Shown piece after piece: positions 50,941 through 60,387 of a DNA stretch of 64,000 nt (its first letter is position 1; each line of letters opens with the position of its first letter). Below the pieces are notes generated by a model. That model was not told the origin of the DNA, made no database searches, and saw nothing but the letters and a program-made list of their open reading frames with translations. The DNA is from Rhodobacter xanthinilyticus. Lineage in GTDB: Bacteria > Pseudomonadota > Alphaproteobacteria > Rhodobacterales > Rhodobacteraceae. The stretch lies in contig NZ_CP017781.1 in NCBI RefSeq assembly GCF_001856665.1, positions 1,178,001 through 1,242,000 of the forward strand. The letters are read 5' to 3'. Position numbers and translations under genes: made by a program.

Positions 50941-52326
50941 ATGGCGGAAGAACGCTCGGACGAGCATGAGCGCGAAGAAGAGGATTATCGGCTCGACGGC
51001 GATCTCGTCGACCGGATCACCGACGCCGCCGACAGTGGCGAGGCCGAGCGCCTCGCCGCGCTCCTCGAGCCACTCCACGCCGCCGATATCGCCGACCTTC
51101 TCGAACAGGTTTCCCCCGCCGAGCGGCGCGACATCTTGCGCCTTTGGGGCCGCGAGATCGACGGCGAGGTGCTCACCGAGATCGACGAATCCATCCGCGA
51201 GGAGGTCATCGAGGCGCTGCCGAAGGATGTCCTCGCCGAGGCCGTGCGCGAGCTTGATTCCGATGATGTCGTCGACCTGATCGAAGACCTCGAGGAGCCC
51301 CAGCAGGAGGCGATCCTCGAGGCGCTCGACGAGACCGACCGTGCCGCGGTCGAGCAATCGCTGACCTATCCCGAATATTCCGCCGGCCGCCTGATGCAGC
51401 GCGAGGTCGTCACCGCGCCCGAACATTGGAGCGTCGGCGAGACGATCGATTTCCTGCGCCGCGAGGATGAGCTCCCCGATCAGTTCTACCACGTCATCCT
51501 CGTCGACCCGGGCCACCACCCGATCGGCTATGTCACGCTCGGCAAATTGCTCGCCTCGAAGCGCGACATGGCGCTCACCGAGATCACCGAGGACAGCTTC
51601 CGCACCATCTCCGCCTGGCAGGAAGAGGCCGATGTCGCCTATGCTTTCAACCAGTATCACCTGATCTCGGCCCCCGTCGTCGACGACCATGACCGCCTCG
51701 TCGGCGTGATCACCATCGACGATGCGATGGCCGTGCTCGACGAGGAACACGAGGAAGACATCCTGCGCCTCGCCGGCGTCGGCGATGAGAGCTCGATCAC
51801 CGACAGCGTGCTCGAAACCGTCCGCCAACGCCTGCCCTGGCTTGGCATCAACATGCTCACCGCGGTGCTCGCCTCCTCGGTGATCAAGCTCTTCGAGGGC
51901 ACCATCGGCCAGATCGTCGCGCTGGCCGTCCTGATGCCGATCGTCGCCTCGATGGGCGGCAACGCCGGCACCCAGACGCTCACCGTCGCGGTCCGCGCGC
52001 TCGCCACCAAGAACCTGACGCAAAGCAACGTCTGGCGGGTGATCCGCCGTGAGGCGCTCGTCGGGCTGACCAATGGCGCGGTCTTCGCGCTCTGCCTCGG
52101 CGCGGTCGCCTGGGTCTGGTTCGGCACGCCGGCGCTGGGCCTCGTGATCGCGGCGGCGATGGTCATCAACCTCTTCATCGCCGCCGTCGCCGGCATCGCG
52201 GTGCCGCTCGTGCTGGAAAAACTCGGCGCCGACCCGGCGCTCGCCTCGGGCACTTTCGTCACCACGATGACCGATGTCGTCGGCTTTTTCGCCTTTCTCG
52301 GGCTCGCAACCGCGGTGCTGCTATGA
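50941..52326 (+). CDS. mgtE: Magnesium transporter MgtE
   Basis: 461 aa. The acidic N-domain (residues about 20-145; ELDSDDVVDLIEDLEE, EYSAGRLMQREVV) leads to paired CBS domains (about 150-270) with VSAPVVDDHDRLVGVITIDDAM-like sequence. Five membrane segments follow, with PIVASMGGNAGTQTLTVAVRALA, the signature of the pore with its Mg-binding Asp in TTMTDVVGFF. It is a gated Mg2+ channel. The stop overlaps the ATG of the next gene (ATGA). Confidence 0.96.
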   Translation: MAEERSDEHEREEEDYRLDGDLVDRITDAADSGEAERLAALLEPLHAADIADLLEQVSPAERRDILRLWGREIDGEVLTEIDESIREEVIEALPKDVLAEAVRELDSDDVVDLIEDLEEPQQEAILEALDETDRAAVEQSLTYPEYSAGRLMQREVVTAPEHWSVGETIDFLRREDELPDQFYHVILVDPGHHPIGYVTLGKLLASKRDMALTEITEDSFRTISAWQEEADVAYAFNQYHLISAPVVDDHDRLVGVITIDDAMAVLDEEHEEDILRLAGVGDESSITDSVLETVRQRLPWLGINMLTAVLASSVIKLFEGTIGQIVALAVLMPIVASMGGNAGTQTLTVAVRALATKNLTQSNVWRVIRREALVGLTNGAVFALCLGAVAWVWFGTPALGLVIAAAMVINLFIAAVAGIAVPLVLEKLGADPALASGTFVTTMTDVVGFFAFLGLATAVLL

Positions 52327-52886
52327 GTGAAAATCTGACCGAAATCAAAGCGTTCGCCCGAAAGGCCGCGCTGGCTGCGCGCAAGGTGGCGCATGCGCGG
52401 GGCCAAGGCGAGGCGGCCTGCCTGCGGCTCTCCGAGGCGCTCGAGCCCTTCGCGGGCCAGCCCGTCGCGGGCTATCTGCCGCTGCGCAGCGAGATCGACC
52501 CGCTGCCCGCCATGGCGCGCCATTTCGGCCCGGTCGGGGTGCCGGTGGTGCTTGGCCCCGCGCGGCCGCTGATCTTCCGCCGCTGGACGCCGGAGACGCC
52601 GCTGATCCCGGGCGATTTCCAGACCCTGATCCCGGCCGAGGGCGAGGAGATCTTCCCGCGCGTGCTGATCGTGCCGCTCGTCGCCTTTGATGCGCGCGGC
52701 TATCGGCTCGGCTATGGCGGCGGCTTTTACGACCGCACGCTGGAGGGGCTGCGCGCGCGCGGCCCGGTCACCGCGATCGGCTTTGCCTTTGCCGCGCAGG
52801 AGCTCGAGGAGGTGCCCGTCGAGCCGACCGATCAGCCGCTCGACAGGATCATCACCGAGGCCGGCGAGATCCGCCTGACGCCCTGA
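52323..52886 (+). CDS. 5-formyltetrahydrofolate cyclo-ligase
   Basis: 187 aa. PVAGYLPLRSEIDPLP, LIVPLVAFDARGYRLGYGGGFYDRTL (residues about 118-143) and the ATP-site region at the N-terminus (FARKAALAARK) are diagnostic. It makes 5,10-methenyl-THF from 5-formyl-THF with ATP, restoring a folate pool that feeds purN-type reactions. Translation is coupled to mgtE; the two functions are not obviously related. Confidence 0.93.
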   Translation: MSENLTEIKAFARKAALAARKVAHARGQGEAACLRLSEALEPFAGQPVAGYLPLRSEIDPLPAMARHFGPVGVPVVLGPARPLIFRRWTPETPLIPGDFQTLIPAEGEEIFPRVLIVPLVAFDARGYRLGYGGGFYDRTLEGLRARGPVTAIGFAFAAQELEEVPVEPTDQPLDRIITEAGEIRLTP

Positions 52887-52956
52887 GCCCGGTTGACACA
52901 GGCGCGCGCGGGGCCCGCACCCTGCGCGCCCCGGGTTTGATCTTCAAGAGGCTGGC

Positions 52957-53451
52957 ATGAAACGCATTTTCTCGCATCTCGGGGCGCTCGCGCTGGCCGC
53001 CCCCGCCGCCGCCTCGAGCTGCGAGGAGATGTGGTTCGTGCGCAACCTCGTCTTCGATCGCGCGGGGATGTGCTTTGGCTCGCCGCTCTCCGCCCGCTCG
53101 GCGGAGATCGTGGCGCAGATCAAGGGCTTCGAGGCCGATCTCGGCTGTGCGGTCGAGACCTCGCAGACCGGTTTCGAGCTGCCCACCGAGGCGGCGTTGC
53201 GAGCCGCCGAGGAGCTGCCGGTGCCCTCGCCGGGGGAGAGCCTCTGTCTTGGGTTCAATGCCCCCACCGTGCCGCTGCGCGCCGCCCCGCGCCTTGAGGC
53301 GGAGGTGATCTCTTCAGTCATGGCGGGCGATGCGGTGGGCTTTGGCTATGAGCCGGTCGCGGGGTGGGACTATGTCGTGACGGCGCGCGGCGGCGGCTGG
53401 ATGCCGGGTGACACGATCGGGCCGGAGAGCTGTGAGGGCTGGGCGGGCTGA
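52957..53451 (+). CDS. Secreted cysteine-rich protein, DUF4453-like
   Basis: 164 aa. Signal peptide MKRIFSHLGALALAAPAAA, then SCEEMWFVRNLVFDRAGMCFGSPL, the Cys-x..W-F-x-RN-x..FDRAG-x-CF pattern of YARHG/DUF4453 proteins. Six Cys residues in the mature part could form disulfides. The last 70 residues (TVPLRAAPRLEAEVISSVMAGDAVGF) look like an SH3-type fold. Function unknown, probably periplasmic. Confidence 0.75.
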   Translation: MKRIFSHLGALALAAPAAASSCEEMWFVRNLVFDRAGMCFGSPLSARSAEIVAQIKGFEADLGCAVETSQTGFELPTEAALRAAEELPVPSPGESLCLGFNAPTVPLRAAPRLEAEVISSVMAGDAVGFGYEPVAGWDYVVTARGGGWMPGDTIGPESCEGWAG

Positions 53452-53453
53452 GC

Positions 53454-53505
53454 GGGGCCGGGCGGTCGGGGCCGGGCGGTCGGGGCTGGGCGGTTGGGGC
53501 CGGGG
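53454..53505. repeat. Short tandem repeat, 14-bp unit
   Basis: GGGGCCGGGCGGTC occurs at 53454-53467 and 53468-53481, then with two changes (GGGGCTGGGCGGTT) at 53482-53495, and a partial fourth copy follows. It starts just after the upstream stop codon. Confidence 0.85.
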
Positions 53506-53540
53506 CGCAGGGGGCTTTGCCCCCGCGGCCTGCGGCCGCC

Positions 53541-53570
53541 CCCCGGGATATTTTCGCATCGTTGAAGGGA
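53541..53570. repeat. Half of a type B intergenic palindrome
   Basis: A single arm CCCCGGGATATTTTCG then CATCGTTGAAGG, with no inverted partner. The inner part matches the half copy at 22.5 kb. It lies 74 bp before the next gene. Confidence 0.72.
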
Positions 53571-53643
53571 ATTTCGCAGCGCCGGGCGGGGCGGCGGGCG
53601 GCGGGCGGTTGCGCGGCGCGCGGGGCGGGCTTATGGGAGGGGC

Positions 53644-54459
53644 ATGAAACTACTCTTCTTGGGCGATGTGATGGGGCGTGCGGGCCGGGCGGCGATTGCC
53701 GAGCGGTTGCCGAAGCTGCGCGCGGACTGGGGGCTCGATTTCGTCGTGGTGAACGGCGAGAACGCCTCTTCGGGCATGGGTCTGACGGCGGAGCATGCGA
53801 AGCTCCTGCTCGAGGCGGGGGCCGATGTGGTGACGCTGGGCGATCATGCTTTCGATCAGAAGGACATGATCCGCGCGATCGACAGCGAGAGCCGGATCAT
53901 CCGGCCCTTGAACTTCGCCAAGGAGGCGCCCGGGCGCGGCGCGCGGCTTTACGAGGACCGGCGCGGGCGCAAGGTGCTGGTGGCGCAGGTGCTCGGCCAG
54001 GTGTTCATGAAGCGCGCCTTCGACGACCCGTTCTCGGCGGTCGATGCGGTGTTGCGCGCCCATCCGCTCGGCGGGCTCGCGCAGGCGATCTTGATCGATG
54101 TCCATTGCGAGGCGACCTCGGAGAAAATGGCGATGGGCCATTTTTGCGACGGTCGCGCCTCGGTGGTGGTCGGCACCCATACCCATGTGCCCACCGCCGA
54201 TGCGATGGTGCTGCCCGGCGGCACCGCCTATCTGACCGATGCGGGCATGTGCGGCGATTACAACTCGGTGATCGGCATGGAAAAGGCCGAGCCCCTGCGG
54301 CGTTTCATCACCGGCATGGCGCGTGATCGCTTCACCCCGGCGAAGGGCGAGGCGACGCTCTCGGGGCTCTATGTCGAGACCGATGACCGCACCGGCCGCG
54401 CCACGCGCTGCACCGCGATCCGCGTTGGCGGCCGGCTGCCGCAAGCCGGCCCCGCCTGA
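53644..54459 (+). CDS. YmdB-like (TIGR00282) metallophosphoesterase
   Basis: 271 aa. MKLLFLGDVMGRAGRAAI, VVVNGENASSGMGL, VVTLGDHAFDQKDM, VDVHCEATSEKMAMGHF-type and VVGTHTHVPTAD hold the di-iron ligands of the YmdB family. B. subtilis YmdB hydrolyses 2',3'-cyclic nucleotides and 3',5'-cAMP. The length is normal. It is monocistronic before the SLC13 gene. Confidence 0.9.
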   Translation: MKLLFLGDVMGRAGRAAIAERLPKLRADWGLDFVVVNGENASSGMGLTAEHAKLLLEAGADVVTLGDHAFDQKDMIRAIDSESRIIRPLNFAKEAPGRGARLYEDRRGRKVLVAQVLGQVFMKRAFDDPFSAVDAVLRAHPLGGLAQAILIDVHCEATSEKMAMGHFCDGRASVVVGTHTHVPTADAMVLPGGTAYLTDAGMCGDYNSVIGMEKAEPLRRFITGMARDRFTPAKGEATLSGLYVETDDRTGRATRCTAIRVGGRLPQAGPA

Positions 54460-54582
54460 CTGCCCGGAAAACCGGCACCTGGCTGAGGCCGGGGCGAACT
54501 TCGCCGGCGCCCGCGATTGGGCGCTTGCCCCGCCCCGGCCCGCCGCTAATATCGCCCCAGCGCAACAACCGACCGAGGCATC

Positions 54583-56361
54583 ATGATCGACCTTCCGCTT
54601 TCCGAGACCGGCACCGCCATCGCGGCGCTTCTCATCGTGGTCGGCATGTTCGTGATGTTCCTGCGCGAGAAATCCCCGCCCGAGGTGGTGGCGATGGGCG
54701 GCGCGGCGGTGCTCCTCGTCTTCGGCTTCGTGCCCTACAAGGACGCGGTCGAGAGCCTCTCGAACTCCGCCCCCTGGACGATCGCCTTCATGTTCCTGAT
54801 CATGGGGGCGCTGGTGCGCACCGGCGCGCTCGACGCCATGACCCGGATGGCCGAGGCCCATATCTCCGCCCGCCCGGTCGCCACCGTGATCTTTCTCTTT
54901 GCCGTCACCATGCTCGCCTCGGGGGTGATGAACAACACGCCCGTCGTCGCGGTGATGATCCCGGTCTTCATCCAGGTCGCGCGCAAGATCGGCACCTCGC
55001 CCTCGCGCTTCCTGATGCCGCTGAGCTATTTTACCGTGATGGGCGGCATGCTCACCCTGATCGGCACCTCGACCAACATCCTCGTCGATGGCGTGGTGCG
55101 CAAGGACGGGCTCGAGCCCTTCGGCATCTTCGAGATCCTGCCCTTGGGCCTCGCCGTCGCCGCCGCGGGCTCGATCTTCATGGCGCTTTTCGCCAAACGC
55201 CTCGTGCCCGAGCGCCAGTCGATGTCCTTCCTGCTCGGCCAGCGCCCGAAGATGAAATATTTCACCGAGGTCGCGATCCCGGAGAATTCCGGCCTGATCG
55301 GCACCGCGGTGCTCGAGGTCGATGCCTTCAAACGCGAGGGCGTGCGGGTGATCGACGTGCTGCGCGGCGATGCGAGCTTGCGGCGCGATCTCGGGGCGGC
55401 GGTGCTCGAGGCGGGCGACCGGGTGGTGCTGCGCACCGAGATGTCGGAACTCCTTTCGATGCAGCAAAACGCCGATCTGCGGCTTGTCGACAAACTCTCC
55501 TCGGTGGCGACCGAAACCGTCGAGGTGCTGATCTCGCCGGGCTGCCGGATGATCGGGCGGTCCCTCGGCGAATTGCGCCTGCGCCGCCGCTACGGCGTCT
55601 ATGTGCTCGCCGCCCACCGGCGCAACCAGAACATCGGCCGCCAGCTCGACGACCTCGTCGTGGTGGTCGGCGATACGCTCCTGCTCGAAGGCGCGCCCGA
55701 GGATATTGCGCGCCTTGCCGCCGACATGGATCTCGTCGATGTCTCCAAACCCTCCGCCCGCGCCTTCCGCCGCTCGCATATGCCGATCGCGATCGGCGCG
55801 CTCGTCGCGGTGGTGGCGCTCTCGGCCTTCGACGTGGCGCCGATCATGGCGCTCTCGATGGTCGCGGTCTCGGTGATCCTGCTCACCGGCTGCATCGACG
55901 CCGATGAAGCGTTCTCCTTCATCGACGGCCGGCTTCTGGCGATGATCTTCTCGATGCTGGTGGTGGGCTCGGCGCTCGAGGCCTCGGGCTCGGTCAAGCT
56001 GATCGTCGATGCGGTCTCGCCCTGGCTGGGCACGCTGCATCCGCTCGCCGCGCTCTTTGCGGTCTATTTCCTCGGCACGATCATGACCGAGTTCCTCTCC
56101 AACAACGCCGTCGCGGTGATCTACACCCCGATCGCGATCAAACTCGCGCTCGCGCTCGGGCTCGATCCGCGCCCCTTCGCGGTGGCGGTGATGTTCTCGG
56201 CCTCGGTGGCCTTCGCCACGCCGATCGGCTATCAGACCCATATGATGGTCTACGGCCCCGGTGGCTACCGCTTCTCGGATTTCCTGCGTCTGGGGATCCC
56301 GCTCGATATCGTCACCGGCATCGTCGCCTGTCTCGTCATTCCCCTCGTCTGGCCGCTGTGA
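54583..56361 (+). CDS. SLC13/DASS-family permease with central TrkA-C (RCK_C) domains
   Basis: 592 aa. Six or so N-terminal membrane segments with [18 protein letters not shown] and [12 protein letters not shown] (residues about 105-170), a central cytoplasmic part with two TrkA-C domains (about 215-385), then further membrane segments ending with [15 protein letters not shown] and [22 protein letters not shown]. The SNT/NNTPV-type repeats form the sodium and anion site. Sulfate or dicarboxylates are the likely substrates; the TrkA-C insert is typical of the sulfate-related branch. The next gene starts 8 bp after the stop. Confidence 0.88.
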   Translation: MIDLPLSETGTAIAALLIVVGMFVMFLREKSPPEVVAMGGAAVLLVFGFVPYKDAVESLSNSAPWTIAFMFLIMGALVRTGALDAMTRMAEAHISARPVATVIFLFAVTMLASGVMNNTPVVAVMIPVFIQVARKIGTSPSRFLMPLSYFTVMGGMLTLIGTSTNILVDGVVRKDGLEPFGIFEILPLGLAVAAAGSIFMALFAKRLVPERQSMSFLLGQRPKMKYFTEVAIPENSGLIGTAVLEVDAFKREGVRVIDVLRGDASLRRDLGAAVLEAGDRVVLRTEMSELLSMQQNADLRLVDKLSSVATETVEVLISPGCRMIGRSLGELRLRRRYGVYVLAAHRRNQNIGRQLDDLVVVVGDTLLLEGAPEDIARLAADMDLVDVSKPSARAFRRSHMPIAIGALVAVVALSAFDVAPIMALSMVAVSVILLTGCIDADEAFSFIDGRLLAMIFSMLVVGSALEASGSVKLIVDAVSPWLGTLHPLAALFAVYFLGTIMTEFLSNNAVAVIYTPIAIKLALALGLDPRPFAVAVMFSASVAFATPIGYQTHMMVYGPGGYRFSDFLRLGIPLDIVTGIVACLVIPLVWPL

Positions 56362-56369
56362 GGTTTTCC

Positions 56370-56741
56370 ATGCGCCTGCTTCCCCTCGTTTCCGCCGCCG
56401 CCGCGCTCGCGCTTTCCGCCTGCGGGATCTCGCCTTACCCCGCCAACCCCGACCGCGTGACCCTGATGGGCGACACGCTCACCGTGCATTTCTTCGACGG
56501 CACCTCGTGCAAGGCCGATGTCCGCGAGGCCCCCGCCGGCCATTTCCCCGCCTGCGCCCAGCCGATGGATTACGATGTCGAGATCTTGCACAAGGCGCTG
56601 ATGGAGAGCGGCCCGCTCGCCACCCAGCCCTATGCCCATATCCGCCTCACCCGCGTCTCCGATGGCCGCGTGTGGCTTTGGGAAACCCCGCAAGAGGCGC
56701 GCTCGGGCCAATCGATGACCGATCCGGTGCATTACTTCTGA
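56370..56741 (+). CDS. Small lipoprotein of unknown function
   Basis: 123 aa from the ATG at 56370 (GAGG upstream; a GTG at 56358 overlapping the SLC13 stop is the alternative). [19 protein letters not shown] has a lipobox LSAC. The mature part [31 protein letters not shown]... has two more Cys. I do not recognise the family. It is tightly linked to the SLC13 permease. Confidence 0.72.
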   Translation: MRLLPLVSAAAALALSACGISPYPANPDRVTLMGDTLTVHFFDGTSCKADVREAPAGHFPACAQPMDYDVEILHKALMESGPLATQPYAHIRLTRVSDGRVWLWETPQEARSGQSMTDPVHYF

Positions 56742-56815
56742 CCGCGCCGCTTGCGGCCCGCCCCCCGGCTGGCATATAGAGGCCGCAATTCTTAGAGATT
56801 GTGACGGAGAAGGTC

Positions 56816-57556
56816 ATGGCAGGCCATTCCAAATGGGCGAACATCCAGCACCGCAAGGGCAAGCAGGATGCGATCCGCTCGAAAATGTTCTCGAAACTCG
56901 CCAAGGAGATCACGGTCGCGGCGAAAATGGGCGACCCCGATCCCGACAAGAACCCGCGGCTGCGTCTGGCGGTGAAGGCGGCGAAATCGCAGTCGATGCC
57001 GAAGGACGTGATCGACCGCGCGATCAAGAAATCGCAGATGGGCGATGCGGCGGATTACACCGAGATCCGCTATGAGGGCTACGGCCCGAACGGCATCGCG
57101 ATCATCGTCGAGGCGCTGACCGACAACCTCAACCGCACCGCCTCCAACGTGCGCAGCTATTTCACCAAGGCCGGCGGCAACCTCGGCCAGACCGGCTCGG
57201 TCAGCCACGGCTTCGACCGCGTGGGCGAGATCTCCTACCCGGTTGCGGCGGGCGATGCCGATACGGTGATGATGGCGGCGCTTGAGGCCGGCGCCGATGA
57301 TGTCGAAAGCGACGAAGACGGCCACTTCATCTATTGCTCGGTCGAAGGGCTGAGCGAAGTGTCGGAGGCGCTCGAGAAGGCGCTGGGCGAATCGACCGAA
57401 TCGAAGCTGATCTGGAAACCCCAGACCACCACCGAGGTCGATCTCGAAACCGCGCAAAAGCTGATGAAGCTGATCGACGCGCTCGAAGAGGATGACGATG
57501 TGCAAACCGTCACCCATAACTTCGACGTGCCCGAGGATGTCGCGGCGCAGCTCTGA
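56816..57556 (+). CDS. yebC: YebC/PmpR-family transcriptional/translation factor
   Basis: 246 aa. [19 protein letters not shown] is the invariant start, followed by [54 protein letters not shown] and a C-terminal ending [19 protein letters not shown]. Members act as DNA-binding regulators or relieve ribosome stalling. It is often linked to ruvC, which is not in this window. Confidence 0.95.
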   Translation: MAGHSKWANIQHRKGKQDAIRSKMFSKLAKEITVAAKMGDPDPDKNPRLRLAVKAAKSQSMPKDVIDRAIKKSQMGDAADYTEIRYEGYGPNGIAIIVEALTDNLNRTASNVRSYFTKAGGNLGQTGSVSHGFDRVGEISYPVAAGDADTVMMAALEAGADDVESDEDGHFIYCSVEGLSEVSEALEKALGESTESKLIWKPQTTTEVDLETAQKLMKLIDALEEDDDVQTVTHNFDVPEDVAAQL

Positions 57557-57647
57557 GCCGCCCGCCCCGCTCTTTCGCAACCGCCCCGGCCCGCCCGGGG
57601 CGTTTTGCACTCTCCTGCCCGGCTCCGGCGCGGCCAAAACCGTCGAA

Positions 57648-57720
57648 TTTGCGTATTTGGACCAAGAAGAAACCAGCGGGATTGCGCGACTCTCCCGTTT
57701 CTTCTTGGCAAAAATACGCA
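57648..57720. repeat. Intergenic palindrome type C, copy 2
   Basis: Left arm 57648-57672 (TTTGCGTATTTGGA, CCAAGAAGAAA) and right arm 57698-57720 (TTTCTTCTTGG, CAA, AAATACGCA) are complementary apart from the variable bases. It lies between convergent yebC and the LysR gene. Confidence 0.83.
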
Positions 57721-57755
57721 CTTCCCCCGGCAGCAAACCGCGCGCGGCCGGGGGA

Positions 57756-58616
57756 TCAGACCTGCAACAGCCCCGCCTTCGCCGCCGCCCGGATCGCGCG
57801 GGTGAGCGGCGCGAGCGGCCCGCGCAACCGCCGCTGGCTTTGCCAGTAGAGCGCCACCTCGAGCGGCGCGGGCGCGAGCGTCACGAGCCGCCCCGCGGTG
57901 ATCGCGCGATTGACCAGCCGGTCGGGGTTCATCCCCCAGCCCAGCCCCCGCTCCGCCGCTTCGACAAAGGCGGTCGAGGAGCCGATCCGGTGGCAGGGCA
58001 GCGCCACCCGCGCGCCCGTCAGCGCCGCGACCCAATCGTGCTGGAGGCGGTCCTTTTCGTTGAAGAGGAGCGCGGGCGCGCGGGCGAAGGCCTCTGCGCT
58101 CGGCCCTTGCGGGAAATATCGGGCGGCAAAGGCGGGGCTGGCGGTGGCGAGATAGCGCAGATGGCCCAGGCTCACCACATCGCAGCCCGGCACCGGCTCG
58201 CCCGAGCCGGTGACCGCGGCCACCACCTCGCCGCGCCGGAGCCACTCGGCCGAATGGTCCTGATCGTCGATCACGAGGTCGAAGAGCCGCCCCTCGACCT
58301 CGGCGAGCGCGCCGATCACCCAGGTCGCGAGGCTGTCGGCGTTCACCGCGATGCGCAGGACCGGCGGGCTCGCGCGCGGGGCGAGCTCGGCCTCCATCAA
58401 GGCCACCGCCTGTGCGTGGCGCGCGAGCCGGAGCCCCTCCTCGGTGCCGCGGCAGGGCTGGCCGCGGATCACCAGCACCGCGCCGACCCGCTCCTCGAGC
58501 TGTTTGATGCGGATCGAGACGGCGGGCGGCGTCAGCCCGAGCGCGCGCGCCGCCCCCTCGAAGGAGCCTGCGGAGAGCACGGCGCAGAGCGCCTCGAGCG
58601 CGGCATAGTCAAACAT
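57756..58616 (-). CDS. argP: ArgP/LysG-type LysR regulator
   Basis: 286 aa. The LysR helix-turn-helix is FDYAALEALCAVLSAGSFEGAARALGLTPPAVSIRIKQLEERVGAVLVIR. LSAGSFEGAARALGLTPPAVS is close to ArgP (LAVVREGSFERAA...TQSAVSQRIK). The effector domain has ADSLATWVIGAL near residue 95 as in ArgP. It is divergent from lysE by 79 bp, the arrangement of argP/argO and lysG/lysE. It should activate the exporter when lysine or arginine is high. Confidence 0.9.
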   Translation of the reverse strand: MFDYAALEALCAVLSAGSFEGAARALGLTPPAVSIRIKQLEERVGAVLVIRGQPCRGTEEGLRLARHAQAVALMEAELAPRASPPVLRIAVNADSLATWVIGALAEVEGRLFDLVIDDQDHSAEWLRRGEVVAAVTGSGEPVPGCDVVSLGHLRYLATASPAFAARYFPQGPSAEAFARAPALLFNEKDRLQHDWVAALTGARVALPCHRIGSSTAFVEAAERGLGWGMNPDRLVNRAITAGRLVTLAPAPLEVALYWQSQRRLRGPLAPLTRAIRAAAKAGLLQV

Positions 58617-58695
58617 AAGAATTCCTTACGCAGCCTTATCCAAATTAAATAGCTTAAATCCTGCGCAAAGGCTACCGAGGCGGTCGGAGGGCCTC
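58617..58695. promoter_or_regulatory. argP-lysE divergent control region
   Basis: 79 bp, AT-rich for this genome. TAAGAATTCCTTA (58617-58629) is a near palindrome at the argP start. Further in, TTATCCAAATTAAATAG and TTAAATCC could give a T-N11-A LysR site and a -10 for lysE. The exact sites cannot be fixed by eye. Confidence 0.5.
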
Positions 58696-59313
58696 ATGGA
58701 CACATCTCTCATCGCCGCGCTGGCGGGGTTCAAACTCGGGCTGGGGCTGATCGTCGCGATCGGCGCGCAGAACGCCTTTGTGCTGCGCCAGGGGCTGCGG
58801 CGCGAACATGTCTTCGCGGTCGCGCTCTTCTGTGCGGGCTCGGATGCGGCGCTGATCGCGCTGGGCGTCTTTGGCGGGGCGGTGGCGCTCGCGGCGGCGC
58901 CGGGCTTGGGCGCGGCTCTGCGCTGGGGGGGCGTGGCGTTTCTGAGCTGGTATGCGCTGCGCGCCGCGCGCGCGGCCTGGCGGGGCGGGGAGGCGCTCGC
59001 GCCGGGGCAGGGGGCGGTGGTGCCGCTGCGGGGGGTGTTGCTCACGCTCGCGGCGCTCACTTGGCTCAACCCGCATGTTTGGCTCGATACCGTCGTGCTC
59101 CTCGGCGCGGTCTCGGCGCAATTTCCGGGCGCCGGCCCGGCCTTTGCGGCGGGCGCCTCTATGGCGTCATTTTTCTTTTTCTTTTCCTTGGCTTACGGGG
59201 CACGCTGGCTGGCGCCGCTGTTTGCCCGGCCGCTCACTTGGCGGCTTCTTGATGCCGGTATCGCGCTCCTGATGGCCTCGATCGCGGTGCGGCTGGCCCT
59301 GGGCGCGCTGTAA
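58696..59313 (+). CDS. LysE/ArgO-family amino acid exporter
   Basis: 205 aa, six membrane segments. It begins ALAGFKLGLGLIVAIGAQNAFVLRQGLRREHVF, the signature of LysE/ArgO, and has LTWLNPHVWLDTVVLLGAVSAQF with the conserved NPHVWLDT. It exports lysine and/or arginine across the inner membrane. It is controlled by the divergent LysR regulator. Confidence 0.93.
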   Translation: MDTSLIAALAGFKLGLGLIVAIGAQNAFVLRQGLRREHVFAVALFCAGSDAALIALGVFGGAVALAAAPGLGAALRWGGVAFLSWYALRAARAAWRGGEALAPGQGAVVPLRGVLLTLAALTWLNPHVWLDTVVLLGAVSAQFPGAGPAFAAGASMASFFFFFSLAYGARWLAPLFARPLTWRLLDAGIALLMASIAVRLALGAL

Positions 59314-59365
59314 CCCATACAAATGCGCCCTTGCGGGGGGGCGGGGCTTCGGCTCATCTGGCGCG

Positions 59366-60283
59366 ATGACCCAGACCGCCGCCCCGCCGCACCCGCAAGA
59401 CCGCCCCGTGCAGGGCGTTCTGTGGATGCTCGCGACCACGCTCTCCTTCACCGGCGTCAATGTGATCGTGCATATGCTCGGCACCGGCCTGCCGGCGGCG
59501 CAGACCTCTTTTGTGCGCTTCGCCTGGGGGCTGCTCTTTGTGCTACCGGGGCTGTGGCATCTGGCGACGACCCGCTACCCCGGGCGGATCTGGGCGCTAT
59601 TCGGGCTGCGCGGGGCCTTGCAGGCGATCGCGGTGCTCTTGTGGTTCTTCGCCATGGCGCGGATCCCGATCGCCGATGTCACCGCGATCGGCTATCTCAA
59701 CCCGATCGTCGTCACGCTGGGCGGCGCGCTTCTGCTGGGCGAGGGCTTTGCCTGGCGGCGCGGCGTAGCGGTAGTGGTGGCGCTCCTCGGTGCCCTCATC
59801 ATCTTGCGTCCGGGGCTGCGCGCGGTCGAGCCCGGCCATCTCGCGCAACTGGGCGCTGCGCTGTTCTTCGGGCTCGCCTATATCATCTCGAAACACCTCA
59901 CCCGCGCGGTGCCGGCGGGCGCGATCGTGGCGATGATGACGCTCGCGGTAACGCTGTGCCTCGCGCCCGTCGCGGCGCTGAACTGGCAACCGATGACGCT
60001 TCCCGAAACGCTCTGGCTCGCCGCAACCGCCGCCTTCGCCACCGCCGGGCATTATTTCATGACCCGCGCCTTTGCCGCCGCGCCCGTGACCGTGACGCAA
60101 CCCGTCGCCTTCCTCCAGCTCGTCTGGGGAGCGCTGTCGGGGGCGCTGATCTTTGGCGAGGGGATCGACCCCTTCGTGCTCCTCGGCGGCGGGCTGATCA
60201 TCGGCTCGATCAGCTACATGACCTGGCGCGAGGCGCAGATCAAACGCCGCGCGACGCCGCCGTTCCCGGCGACAAAGATCTGA
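59366..60283 (+). CDS. DMT-family transporter (two EamA domains)
   Basis: 305 aa with ten membrane segments in two EamA repeats (about residues 18-150 and 160-290). ARIPIADVTAIGYLNPIVVTLGGALLLGE and the second-repeat FLQLVWGALSGALIFGE are the typical repeat ends. It is an inner-membrane drug/metabolite exporter of unknown substrate, in the YojE/RhaT-like superfamily. It is followed by a type C palindrome. Confidence 0.9.
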   Translation: MTQTAAPPHPQDRPVQGVLWMLATTLSFTGVNVIVHMLGTGLPAAQTSFVRFAWGLLFVLPGLWHLATTRYPGRIWALFGLRGALQAIAVLLWFFAMARIPIADVTAIGYLNPIVVTLGGALLLGEGFAWRRGVAVVVALLGALIILRPGLRAVEPGHLAQLGAALFFGLAYIISKHLTRAVPAGAIVAMMTLAVTLCLAPVAALNWQPMTLPETLWLAATAAFATAGHYFMTRAFAAAPVTVTQPVAFLQLVWGALSGALIFGEGIDPFVLLGGGLIIGSISYMTWREAQIKRRATPPFPATKI

Positions 60284-60306
60284 GGCGCCTCGATCAAGCC
60301 GTTGAA

Positions 60307-60382
60307 TTTGCGTATTTTTGCCAAGAAGAAACGAAGGGGTTTCGGCGATCCCTTCCGTTTCTTCTTGGTTCAAATACGCAAA
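60307..60382. repeat. Intergenic palindrome type C, copy 3 (27-bp arms)
   Basis: Left arm 60307-60333 (TTTGCGTATTTTTG then CCAAGAAGAAACG) and right arm 60356-60382 are complementary over 27 bases except in the variable pair. It lies between the convergent DMT and choV genes, 5 bp before the choV stop. Confidence 0.84.
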
Positions 60383-60387
60383 ATCCG

